Shown here: positions 15,690-22,659 of the stretch, piece by piece | Layout: the number at the start of each line of letters is the position of its first letter | Numbering within the stretch: position 1 is the stretch's first letter | Assembly: GCA_002381045.1 (NCBI GenBank) | Contig: DFWT01000224.1 | Location: 31,696 to 55,044 of the forward strand | Source of the DNA: Rhodoferax sp. UBA4127 | Lineage (GTDB): Bacteria; Pseudomonadota; Gammaproteobacteria; Burkholderiales; Burkholderiaceae_C | Direction of reading: 5' to 3' | Length of the DNA stretch: 23,349 nt | Position numbers and translations under genes: made by a program | The notes under the pieces: model-generated | The model's input: the letters and a program-made list of their open reading frames with translations, nothing else | Told to the model about the DNA's origin: nothing | The model's database searches: none

Positions 15690-17050
15690 CACGGGCGTTG
15701 GCCGTGTTCAACAAACTCTACCTTCGCATCTGGCTGGCGGTGGTCATGGCTGTGGCTGTGCTGACCTTGTTGGTGGGTTGGGTATGGCATTTGGCAGCAG
15801 AGCCCCCGTTGCGCGATGTGGTGGTGCGTGACGATACGGGTCAAGTCATTGGCCGGGGCCAGACACGGGGTCCACTGACCGAAGAAGAAATTCGTGAGCG
15901 GCGCGCCTTGCGCCGGGCCCTGCGGCATGACGCAGCCCAAGTACCAGCCGCACCACCCATGGCCCCGCCCTCTGAGGGTTCTGACGAGCCGCGCCCGGGT
16001 GAGCCACCTGATGGCAGTGAAGCTGCTCGCACAGGGCCAGCGCCGGAGTTTGTGGTTCGCATGCATGACGGCAGAACCGTCCACATGCATTTGATGCGTG
16101 CGCCGCCGTCTTTTTGGAGTCGCCCACCGTTTGGTTTTGCCTGGATGTTGATTTGGGTTGGCATTGCGGTGGCCTTGGCCACTTATCCGATCGTGCGCAA
16201 GCTCACACGGCGTCTAGAGCGCCTGCAAGACGGTGTGCAACAGTGGGGTCAAGGTGATTTGTCGATCCGTGTGCCGGAGACTGGTCAAGACGAAGTCGCG
16301 TTTCTGGCCAAGCGGTTCAACCAGGCTGCGCAGCGTGTGCAAACCCTGGTGCAGTCGCATGAGGCTTTGCTGGCGTCGCAAAAATCCCTTCTGGCCAATG
16401 CGTCGCATGAGTTGCGCTCGCCCCTGACCCGCATTCGAATGGGTCTGGAGTTGATGGGTCCCAGCGCCACCCCGGCGTTTCGTGATGAGATTTCGCGCAA
16501 CATCACCGAGCTCGACCAATTGATCGAAGAGATTTTGCTGGCCAGTCGCCTGGATGCACGTGAGGCGGACATGGGCACCATCGAGTCGGTGGATCTGATT
16601 GGCATGGCCGCGGAAGAAGCAGCCCGGGTGGATGCTGAACTGGATATGCAAGGCATGGCGACGTCAGATGCGACGGCACAAGCGGAGACAGAGCTGGTGG
16701 TTCAGGGTGTCGCCAAATTGTTGCGCAGGTCCCTGCGCAACCTGCTGGAAAATGCCCGCCGCTATGGCGCCGGGGGCATCACGTTGAGTCTTTGCAAGAC
16801 GAACCAACTGGCAGTGATCAGGGTTTGCGATCGCGGCCCCGGCGTGCCGCTTGAGTTGCAGGAGCGGATCTTCGAGCCGTTTTACCGATTGCCAGGCGCG
16901 ACTGAGCGCGATGGTGGGGTCGGACTTGGTTTGGCTTTGGTCAAGTCGATTGCCCAGCGCCACGGGGGTCGTGCTTATTGCGAGAACAACCCAGGTGGCG
17001 GCGCCTGTTTTGTTGTCGAACTGCCGTTGGGTTCAAAGCGGCAGCCTTGA
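15686..17050 (+). CDS. Membrane sensor histidine kinase (CpxA/RstB-like)
   Basis: 454 residues. Transmembrane helices at about 13-33 and 150-170 enclose a periplasmic sensor of about 115 residues containing a basic-acidic helix (EEEIRERRALRRALRHD) and a Pro/Gly/Glu-rich stretch (about 85-120). A HAMP linker follows (about 170-225), then the dimerisation/phospho-acceptor box ASHELRSPLTRIRMG with His241. The catalytic domain has the N box (NLLENARRYG), G1 (DRGPGVP), F box (FEPFYR) and G2 (GVGLGLALVKS), all intact. It phosphorylates the preceding regulator. The start is GTG overlapping the regulator's stop by 4 nt. The signal is unknown; the Pro-rich sensor is unlike E. coli CpxA. Confidence 0.9.
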   Translation: MTRALAVFNKLYLRIWLAVVMAVAVLTLLVGWVWHLAAEPPLRDVVVRDDTGQVIGRGQTRGPLTEEEIRERRALRRALRHDAAQVPAAPPMAPPSEGSDEPRPGEPPDGSEAARTGPAPEFVVRMHDGRTVHMHLMRAPPSFWSRPPFGFAWMLIWVGIAVALATYPIVRKLTRRLERLQDGVQQWGQGDLSIRVPETGQDEVAFLAKRFNQAAQRVQTLVQSHEALLASQKSLLANASHELRSPLTRIRMGLELMGPSATPAFRDEISRNITELDQLIEEILLASRLDAREADMGTIESVDLIGMAAEEAARVDAELDMQGMATSDATAQAETELVVQGVAKLLRRSLRNLLENARRYGAGGITLSLCKTNQLAVIRVCDRGPGVPLELQERIFEPFYRLPGATERDGGVGLGLALVKSIAQRHGGRAYCENNPGGGACFVVELPLGSKRQP

Positions 17051-17092
17051 CGGACCTCGGAACCACACTTTTTTTGCAATTTGGTCTTCAAA

Positions 17093-17110
17093 ATCCCCCG
17101 AATGGGGGAT
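17093..17110. repeat. Perfect 7-bp hairpin in the 3' region after the kinase gene
   Basis: ATCCCCC (17093-17099), loop GAAT, GGGGGAT (17104-17110) lies 43 nt after the kinase stop. No T-run follows, so it is not a terminator. It is the first of three strong hairpins between the kinase and the end of the minus-strand heptosyltransferase gene, in a stretch with no credible coding frame. Confidence 0.55.
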
Positions 17111-17226
17111 ACACAAGCCGCTTTTGGCCACGTACATTACATCTCAGCTGCTGTCACAGTCTCGAAGCAAAAAAGCTTGTGTTCTTTCCTCGGCGAAAGT
17201 TTCAAGAGTCTGATGTTTCCAACGAC

Positions 17227-17248
17227 GTTCCCCTCACGGGGGACTTTT
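17227..17248 (+). terminator. Candidate intrinsic terminator (first of a tandem pair)
   Basis: GTTCCCC (17227-17233), loop TCAC, GGGGGAC (17238-17244) forms a 7-bp stem (one G-T pair) followed by TTTT (17245-17248). The short T-run makes it a moderate terminator on the plus strand. It is placed two bases before a stronger one. Confidence 0.6.
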
Positions 17249-17250
17249 AC

Positions 17251-17276
17251 AAGCCACCGAAAGGTGGCTTTTTTTT
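17251..17276 (+). terminator. Strong intrinsic terminator on the plus strand
   Basis: AAGCCACC (17251-17258), GAAA tetraloop, GGTGGCTT (17263-17270) is a perfect 8-bp stem, followed by an eight-T run (17269-17276). This is a textbook Rho-independent terminator for the plus strand, ending either the two-component operon or a separate small transcript. Read on the minus strand it lacks a T-run, so it does not serve the converging heptosyltransferase gene. Confidence 0.88.
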
Positions 17277-17298
17277 GGTAATTGGCCAGTGGCGCTGA

Positions 17299-18318
17299 TC
17301 AAATATGTGTTGCTGGCTGCAAATATCGCAGCACCATATCTGCTGTGATGTCGTTTAGGCAACGGGTATGGCCCAACGGGCAGGAGCGTTCGAAACACGG
17401 CGCACAGTCCAATGGCGGATCGTAGTCTGGCTGATTTTTCAGCCAAATCACGCTGGCTGCCGTGTTTAGCGGCGGCGTGTGCAGCGGGCTGCTCGAGCCA
17501 AAAACCGCCACTTGGCGCACTCCAAAACCAGCCGCCACATGCATCAGTCCCGAGTCATTGCTTACCATGCTTTTTGTAGCAGAGATTGCTGACAGTGCCT
17601 GGGCTAGCGTGGTTTTTCCTGCAAGGTTGATGCAGTGGCCCGCGCGCTTCGCATTCACCGGTTCGGTGATGCTGTCGCACAGCGTAGCCTCTTTGCCAGA
17701 CCCGAGCAGCACCACGGGTAAATCAAGTTGCATGGCACATTGGGCATAGTGCTCGGCCGGCCAACGTTTGGCATCACCGTACTCCGCACCTGGTGCAAAC
17801 ACGTGGTAACCCAGGCGGGTCAGACCCAGGGCCAACAGGTCTGCATCGACGCTGGTGGCATCAAGCTGCAGGTGGGGCTGGTCTAGGCTGACATCAGGCT
17901 CAGCGCTCAATGCCGAGTAGAACGCCACCATGGGTGGGCGTTTGCCTTTGGCAGGATTTTTCAGTCGGTGGGTTAACAGCCCAACACGGGCTTCACCCAG
18001 GTAGCCGATGCGCACCGGAATGCCAGCTAAAAATGGCAGCAGGGCGCTTTTGAGTGAGTTGGGACAGACGTAGGCCCGGTCGAACTGCTGGTCGAGTTGT
18101 TGGGCAAGTTGGCGTCGGGCTCGAAGCTGGATGCCACCATGCGCAAATGGGAATTCAATGACTTCTGCCACCTGTGGCATGGCGCGGTAGACCGGTGCCA
18201 CCCAGGGCAAGGCGCCAACGGTGAGTCGCTCACCACGGGTGTGCAAACGCCGCAGCAGTGGCTCGGTCATGACCGCGTCACCGATCCATTGCGGCGCAAT
18301 GACCAGCGAGCGCGTCAA
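17299..18318 (-). CDS. waaF: ADP-heptose:LPS heptosyltransferase II (WaaF, GT9 family)
   Basis: Adds the second L-glycero-D-manno-heptose to the LPS inner core at the cytoplasmic face of the inner membrane. About 339 residues (family about 345). Motifs: LVIAPQWIGDAVMTEPLL at the N-terminus, ERLTVGALPWVAPVYRAMPQV, APGAEYGDAKRWPAEHYA at the C-domain junction, and MVSNDSGLMHVAAGFGV, the GT9 donor-site signature; a Cys-rich tail (CAPCFERSCPLGHTRC) is also seen. I chose the TTG at 18318-18316 because the family begins just there. A TTG at 18348 would add 10 residues, and an ATG at 18429 would overlap the upstream zinc-finger gene by 77 nt. None has a strong ribosome site, so the start is uncertain. 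Confidence 0.9.
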   Translation of the reverse strand: MTRSLVIAPQWIGDAVMTEPLLRRLHTRGERLTVGALPWVAPVYRAMPQVAEVIEFPFAHGGIQLRARRQLAQQLDQQFDRAYVCPNSLKSALLPFLAGIPVRIGYLGEARVGLLTHRLKNPAKGKRPPMVAFYSALSAEPDVSLDQPHLQLDATSVDADLLALGLTRLGYHVFAPGAEYGDAKRWPAEHYAQCAMQLDLPVVLLGSGKEATLCDSITEPVNAKRAGHCINLAGKTTLAQALSAISATKSMVSNDSGLMHVAAGFGVRQVAVFGSSSPLHTPPLNTAASVIWLKNQPDYDPPLDCAPCFERSCPLGHTRCLNDITADMVLRYLQPATHI

Positions 18319-18352
18319 GACGCTTGGGGCGGGCAGGTGGTGGGGCAATCGG

Positions 18353-18556
18353 TCAATGACCGTGGAAATGCTCGCCAGCTTTGAGCTGGTACACCGTGCC
18401 GCAATACGGGCACTTGCCTTGGCCAGCATTGGCCACGTTCAGATAGACCTTAGGGTGACTGTTCCAAAGTTTCATATCTGCCTTGGGGCTGGGGCAGTAC
18501 ACGCCGCCCTGCGGGTTCAGATCTTTGGCCAGGAGTTCAACAACAGGTTGTGTCAT
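18353..18556 (-). CDS. Small CHCC-type zinc-finger protein
   Basis: 67 residues, far too short for an enzyme. Cys21, His34, Cys49 and Cys52 (in CPYC) give the C-x12-H-x14-C-x2-C spacing of the zf-CHCC family, related to the zinc domain of mitochondrial complex I subunit NDUFS6. Family role in bacteria is unclear. The ATG at 18556-18554 has AAGGAAA on the minus strand just upstream, a good ribosome site. It lies between ilvE (66 nt upstream) and the heptosyltransferase (34 nt downstream) on the same strand, so the three are probably one transcript. Confidence 0.88.
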   Translation of the reverse strand: MTQPVVELLAKDLNPQGGVYCPSPKADMKLWNSHPKVYLNVANAGQGKCPYCGTVYQLKAGEHFHGH

Positions 18557-18622
18557 GACGGTTTCCTTTTTTTACTTGGGTCCGAACGCATCGCCTAAGC
18601 GAGAGATGTGGCCAAAAAAATT

Positions 18623-19573
18623 TCAAACGAGGGTTAGCCAATGGCTGTATTTGGGATTGCGACCGTTGACGATATCAAAGAACGCGCTCTGAATTTTCTC
18701 AGTGATGGGGCCTCGGCTGCCGACGTAACCGGCTTTGCCCAGTTCGATGCGGTCCAACTCACGGATGGGTGTGATTTCTGCTGCAGTGCCGCTAAAGAAC
18801 GCTTCGTCGCTGATGTACACCTCGTCACGGGTGATGCGTTTTTGCACCACCTCAATCCCGAGGTCTTTACAGATGTGCAGCACTGTGTTGCGGGTGATGC
18901 CATTGAGCGCGCCGGCAGACAAATCAGGCGTGTAGACCACGCCATCTTTCACCACAAACAGGTTTTCGCCGGAGCCCTCTGAGACAAAGCCATTGGCATC
19001 GAGCAGCATGGCTTCGTCGTAACCGTCGTCCAGCGCTTCCATATTGGCCAAGATGGAGTTGGTGTAGTTGCTCACCGCCTTGGCCTGCGTCATGGTGATG
19101 TTGACGTGGTGGCGGGTGTAGCTGGAAATTTTGACGCGGATGCCGCGCTTCATGCCTTCGTCGCCCAGGTAGGCGCCCCAGGCCCAGGCCGCCACCATCA
19201 GATGGATGGTGTTGCCTTTGGGGCTCACGCCCAGCTTGCGGCTGCCAATCCAACTCAAGGGCCGCAAGTAGCAGGATTCGAGTTTGTTGGCCCGCACCAC
19301 ATCCACCTGCGCCTGCATGATTTGCTCTTTGGTGAAAGGGACCATCATTCGCAAAATTTTGGCGCTATTGAGCAAGCGCTGGGTATGCTCTTCCAGCCGG
19401 AAAATGGCCGTGCCATTGACAGAGTTGTAAGCGCGTACACCTTCGAACACACCGCAACCGTAGTGCAGCGTGTGGGTTAGGACGTGGATCTTGGCATCAC
19501 GCCATTCCACCATCTGACCGTCCATCCAAATTTTTCCATCGCGATCAGACAGGGCTGGGGGCAGGGGTGTCAT
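18623..19573 (-). CDS. ilvE: Branched-chain amino acid aminotransferase
   Basis: Pyridoxal-phosphate enzyme of fold type IV that makes Leu, Ile and Val from their 2-oxo acids with glutamate as donor, in the cytoplasm. 316 residues (about 308 in E. coli). Motifs: KIWMDGQMVEW, THTLHYGCGVFEGVRAY, CYLRPLSWIG, MTQAKAVSNYTNS with the likely PLP-binding Lys165, ANGFVSEGSGENLF, and GALNGITRNTVL for the phosphate site. Length and motifs are all standard. It starts at ATG 19573-19571, 48 nt after the QseC-like kinase gene on the same strand, so read-through from that operon is possible. No clear terminator lies between them. Confidence 0.96.
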   Translation of the reverse strand: MTPLPPALSDRDGKIWMDGQMVEWRDAKIHVLTHTLHYGCGVFEGVRAYNSVNGTAIFRLEEHTQRLLNSAKILRMMVPFTKEQIMQAQVDVVRANKLESCYLRPLSWIGSRKLGVSPKGNTIHLMVAAWAWGAYLGDEGMKRGIRVKISSYTRHHVNITMTQAKAVSNYTNSILANMEALDDGYDEAMLLDANGFVSEGSGENLFVVKDGVVYTPDLSAGALNGITRNTVLHICKDLGIEVVQKRITRDEVYISDEAFFSGTAAEITPIRELDRIELGKAGYVGSRGPITEKIQSAFFDIVNGRNPKYSHWLTLV

Positions 19574-19621
19574 CAGTTTTCCTTGGTTGTCAGCGCTGAC
19601 GCTGCGGGCAAAGCGCTTATT

Positions 19622-21016
19622 TTACGGGGCCGGCTTGGCTGCGCTGTTCCAGCACACGGTGACGCATAGACCACCCAGTTTGATTGAACGGGTGACCTCT
19701 ATGCGGGCATGGTACACATTGGCAATGCGTCGCACAATCGACCAGCCCAAGCCGCTGCCGGTTTGCCCAGTACCCAGCACCCGGTAAAACCGTTCACCCA
19801 GCCGGGCCATGTCGGCCTCAGACAAACCTGCGCCACTGTCCTCTACACGCAAGATCACCTGATTGGCCTCGGACATCACCGAGAGGCTGACCCTGGCCGA
19901 CTCCGGGCTGTAACGCAGGGCGTTGTCAAGAAGGTTGCGCACCAACACGCTGGTTAGCATGTCATCCGCACCAACGTATGCATGTTCGGGGGCCTCGAGT
20001 TCCAGCTCCTGGGCTCGATCCAATGCCGTCATGGCCAACTCACCGGCCACGCGGCGCGCCACACCCGCCAGGTCAACCAAACCGCTGGGCGGTGCGCTGC
20101 TGGACGACTCCAATCTTGACAATGTCAGCAGTTGCTCCACCAGATGGCTGGCGCGGTCACAGCCAGCTAGCGTATAAAGCAGGGCATGTTTGCGCTGCGC
20201 GGCGTCGTCGCCCGCGCCCAACGCCACTTGGGCCTGGGTTCGAATGGCGGCAATGGGTGTGCGCAGCTCATGCGCGGCATCTGCGGTGAAGCGCCGCTCG
20301 GACGCCATCATGCTTTGAATGCGCTCAAACAACGCATTCAGGGATTTCACCACCGGATCAATTTCTGCAGGCACATCTTGGAGCACCACCGGGTCCAGTG
20401 CCTGGGGTTGGCGTTGAGCCAGCGCCTGACTCAGATGACGCAGCGGGGCCAGGCCATTGCGAACAGCCAGCCAGCCCACCACCGCCAACGCTGGCAGGGC
20501 GTACATCAGTGGCATCAGCACCGCTTTGAGCACGGCCCACAAAATGGATTCACGTGACTGGATCAGTTCACCCACAAACACCTGCACATCCCCCTCGTTC
20601 CCCTGGGCGCCATACACCCGCCATTGCGAGTTGTCGGGCAGACGAACGGTTGAAAATCCCCTGATCTTGGTCGACATGGGTGCACTGGTGGTGTTGGCCG
20701 AGCGCATCGACAACTGCCCCTCGTGAAACACCTGGAAGGCGACTTTGGGTGCATATTTGTGCAAGGTGGGGGCGTTTTCGCGCTCGCGGCTGCTGTCGTC
20801 ACCGTGGTCATCGGATTCGCCGGTGTCGCGGTTGGCCTGCTGCACGATCAACAAGGCTGCCGATTGCGCCAAATGGCCGTCCAGAAGTTCATCAAGCTCA
20901 TCACTTGCATCGCGCCAGGTCAGGATGGCGGCACTGAGCCAGACCAGCGTCACCATCAGCAAGAGCAGACCAAGCAAGCGCGCTTGCAAGGAACTTAAGC
21001 GACGCAGCAGTGTCAT
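19622..21016 (-). CDS. Sensor histidine kinase, QseC/PmrB-like
   Basis: 464 residues. Transmembrane helices at about 14-33 and 160-183 flank a periplasmic sensor containing a very polar run rich in Asp, Glu, His and Arg (about 62-83, with DDHGDD). Then come HAMP (about 184-235), the phospho-acceptor box DAAHELRTPIAAIRTQ with His249, the N box (NLLDNALRYSP), G1 (EDSGAGL) and G2 (GSGLGWSIVRRI). All catalytic boxes are intact. The N-terminal sequence and the AAHELRTPIAAIRTQ box are typical of QseC-type kinases in betaproteobacteria. It shares ATGA with the preceding regulator gene, its cognate partner. The ligand is unknown; acidic/His runs in related sensors can bind metals, but that is inference. 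Confidence 0.9.
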   Translation of the reverse strand: MTLLRRLSSLQARLLGLLLLMVTLVWLSAAILTWRDASDELDELLDGHLAQSAALLIVQQANRDTGESDDHGDDSSRERENAPTLHKYAPKVAFQVFHEGQLSMRSANTTSAPMSTKIRGFSTVRLPDNSQWRVYGAQGNEGDVQVFVGELIQSRESILWAVLKAVLMPLMYALPALAVVGWLAVRNGLAPLRHLSQALAQRQPQALDPVVLQDVPAEIDPVVKSLNALFERIQSMMASERRFTADAAHELRTPIAAIRTQAQVALGAGDDAAQRKHALLYTLAGCDRASHLVEQLLTLSRLESSSSAPPSGLVDLAGVARRVAGELAMTALDRAQELELEAPEHAYVGADDMLTSVLVRNLLDNALRYSPESARVSLSVMSEANQVILRVEDSGAGLSEADMARLGERFYRVLGTGQTGSGLGWSIVRRIANVYHARIEVTRSIKLGGLCVTVCWNSAAKPAP

Positions 21017-21699
21017 GCGGCCTCAGCACCAGCCTGAGGCTTGGGCACCATCAGCGTATAGCCAATTCCGCGCACCGTCTGGATTACTTCAGGCTTGAGT
21101 TTCTTGCGCAGGTGATGGATGTGCACTTCAACCGCGTTGCTTTCAACTTCATGTCCCCAACTGTAGAGCTGCTGTTCGATTTGCTCACGCGACAGCACCC
21201 GCCCTACCGCCAGCATCAAGGCGTGCAGCAGGTCAAACTCCCGCGTAGACAGGGCTACCACTTCAGATTCAAAGCTGACTTGCCGCGCGGCTGGGTTCAG
21301 TTGCAGGCTGCCACAGGTCAAGACCTCATGGGCCTGCCCATGCGAACGCCGGACCAACGAGCGTAAACGCGCGCCAAGTTCGTACAGGTCAACTGGCTTG
21401 ATCACATAATCGTCCGCACCCAAGTCAAGTCCCTTGATGCGATCAGGGACGGCATCACGCGCTGTCAAAACCAAAATCGGCAGCTGCATCCGCTTGTTGC
21501 GCAGGGTTTGCAAAACGTCCAGACCGTCCTTGAAGGGCAGGCCGAGGTCGAGCACAGCGGCCTGGTAATCACCCGTGATGAGTTCGCGCTCGGCGGCCAG
21601 CCCATCACGCACCCAATCCACCTGAAACCCCTGTTGGCGCAAGCCCGCACGCAGGCCGTCGCCGAGCATGGGGTCGTCTTCAGCTAACAAAATTCGCAT
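21013..21699 (-). CDS. OmpR-family response regulator, QseB/PmrA-like
   Basis: 228 residues from the ATG at 21699-21697, the family start (MRILLAEDDPMLGDGL). The frame is open 47 codons further upstream, but those residues match nothing in the family. Receiver: Asp8/Asp9, phospho-acceptor Asp51 in AVLDLGLP, Thr79, and Lys101 in YVIKP. DNA-binding winged helix from about residue 130: LSTREFDLLHALMLAVGRVLS, then SNAVEVHIHHLRKKL, the QseB/PmrA recognition helix, and RGIGYTL. It acts with the kinase encoded next (ATGA overlap). A TTAA-N7-TTAA repeat about 140 nt upstream fits autoregulation. The ribosome site (GAGAAA) is weak. Confidence 0.92.
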   Translation of the reverse strand: MRILLAEDDPMLGDGLRAGLRQQGFQVDWVRDGLAAERELITGDYQAAVLDLGLPFKDGLDVLQTLRNKRMQLPILVLTARDAVPDRIKGLDLGADDYVIKPVDLYELGARLRSLVRRSHGQAHEVLTCGSLQLNPAARQVSFESEVVALSTREFDLLHALMLAVGRVLSREQIEQQLYSWGHEVESNAVEVHIHHLRKKLKPEVIQTVRGIGYTLMVPKPQAGAEAA

Positions 21700-21838
21700 T
21701 GCGTTTCTCGATGTTGGATGGCGGCAAGTCAAGGCGCTTAACAGGCCGGGTTGCCAGGCAATCAAGCCACTTGGCGGCCGTTGCAACGCCGTGCGTAGAA
21801 ATGCCAAAACGATGGATTTCGCACTGTAGCGCGACCCC

Positions 21839-21855
21839 ATTAACTAATTCTTAAC
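21839..21855. promoter_or_regulatory. PmrA/QseB-type direct repeat in the divergent spacer
   Basis: ATTAAC (21839-21844) and CTTAAC (21850-21855) form a direct repeat of 11-nt period, read also as TTAA-N7-TTAA. This is the arrangement reported for PmrA and QseB operators. It lies between the QseB-like gene (minus) and the glycine-zipper gene (plus), about 140 and 117 nt from their start codons, and could serve both promoters. Confidence 0.5.
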
Positions 21856-21971
21856 AAAGTGCAACAGACGGGGCAAATCGGAGTAAATTTCTTGGTCGCG
21901 CGGTATGCTTGGCCCGCGCCAAAGCCGGTTGATTGTTGGAAATTCGGGCGGCGCCATTTCAGGAGATTCCC

Positions 21972-22598
21972 ATGCGTTCATTTTTTACCAACCATAAGAC
22001 CCGCTTGATCGCCGTGGGCGGCTTGGCATTGCTATGCGTCCTGGCTTTGGGTGTGCAGGCGCAAGTCTGGTCCAGCAAACCAGCGGACAGCCTGTCACTC
22101 AAAGATGCCAAAACTCGCTACGAGGCCGACAAAAAATTGTGCGCTGATGAAGCATCGGCGGAAGCCCGCTTGCAATGCCGCCGCGATGCGCAAACCGTGT
22201 ATGACAAGGCGATTGCTGCCAACAAGGCCACCAGCACCTTCACCAGCAAGTCAGCTGAGGCGGCTTGTACCGATTGTGGCCATGTGACGGCGGTGAATGT
22301 GCGCGAGAAAGCCGGTGAGAGCAATGCGGTCGGCTTGATTGCTGGCGGCGTGGCCGGTGCAGTGCTGGGGCACCAGGTGGGTGGTGGCATGGGCAAAGAC
22401 CTGGCCACGGTAGCTGGTGCCGCGGGCGGTGCGTATGCCGGCAAGAAAATCCAGGAAAACATGAATTCAACCAAGGTCTGGACTGTTAGCGTGAAGTACA
22501 CCGACGGCCGCACCGGGAAGTTTGACTTTGCCCATGACCCGGGTTTGGCAGTCGGTACCGCGGTGAAAAACTCGGGTAACACCGTCGTTAAGAACTAA
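21972..22598 (+). CDS. Glycine-zipper (2TM/17-kDa antigen type) envelope protein
   Basis: 208 residues. A signal peptide ends at GVQA (about residue 30); the Cys at 22 is not in a lipobox, so signal peptidase I cleavage is likelier than lipidation. Residues 48-85 are a charged helix. Residues about 118-158 are a glycine-zipper hairpin (GLIAGGVAGAVLGHQVGGGMG, then VAGAAGGAYAGKKI), as in the Rickettsia 17-kDa surface-antigen family. The C-terminus is a small beta-rich domain (VWTVSVKYTDGRTGKFDF). Four Cys remain in the mature part (57, 69, 99, 102). Probably periplasmic or outer-membrane associated; no enzyme role is suggested. The ATG at 21972 has AGGAG at 21961-21965, which decides the start over an in-frame upstream codon at 21933. 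Confidence 0.87.
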   Translation: MRSFFTNHKTRLIAVGGLALLCVLALGVQAQVWSSKPADSLSLKDAKTRYEADKKLCADEASAEARLQCRRDAQTVYDKAIAANKATSTFTSKSAEAACTDCGHVTAVNVREKAGESNAVGLIAGGVAGAVLGHQVGGGMGKDLATVAGAAGGAYAGKKIQENMNSTKVWTVSVKYTDGRTGKFDFAHDPGLAVGTAVKNSGNTVVKN

Positions 22599-22610
22599 GT
22601 GCTTTTTGTG

Positions 22611-22641
22611 CTGTTAGACCTTATTTAATATGGGTTAACAG
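22611..22641. terminator. Weak inverted repeat between convergent genes
   Basis: CTGTTA (22611-22616) pairs with TAACAG (22636-22641), extended by ACC/GGT past a one-base bulge, in an AT-rich 61-nt gap between the glycine-zipper gene and radA. It may be a bidirectional terminator, but neither side carries a proper T-run. Confidence 0.3.
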
Positions 22642-22659
22642 TTATAAATTAAGTAGCAA

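Noticed and set aside
16978..17298. 106-codon plus-strand frame running from the kinase 3' end through the terminator
   Set aside because: Its C-terminal PPKGGFF is the translation of the terminator hairpin, it overlaps the kinase catalytic domain in another frame, and it has no ribosome site; it is not a gene.
21700..21840. N-terminal extension of the QseB-like regulator (47 open codons)
   Set aside because: The residues match nothing in the response-regulator family, whose conserved start coincides with the ATG at 21699; the extension also runs into the candidate operator.
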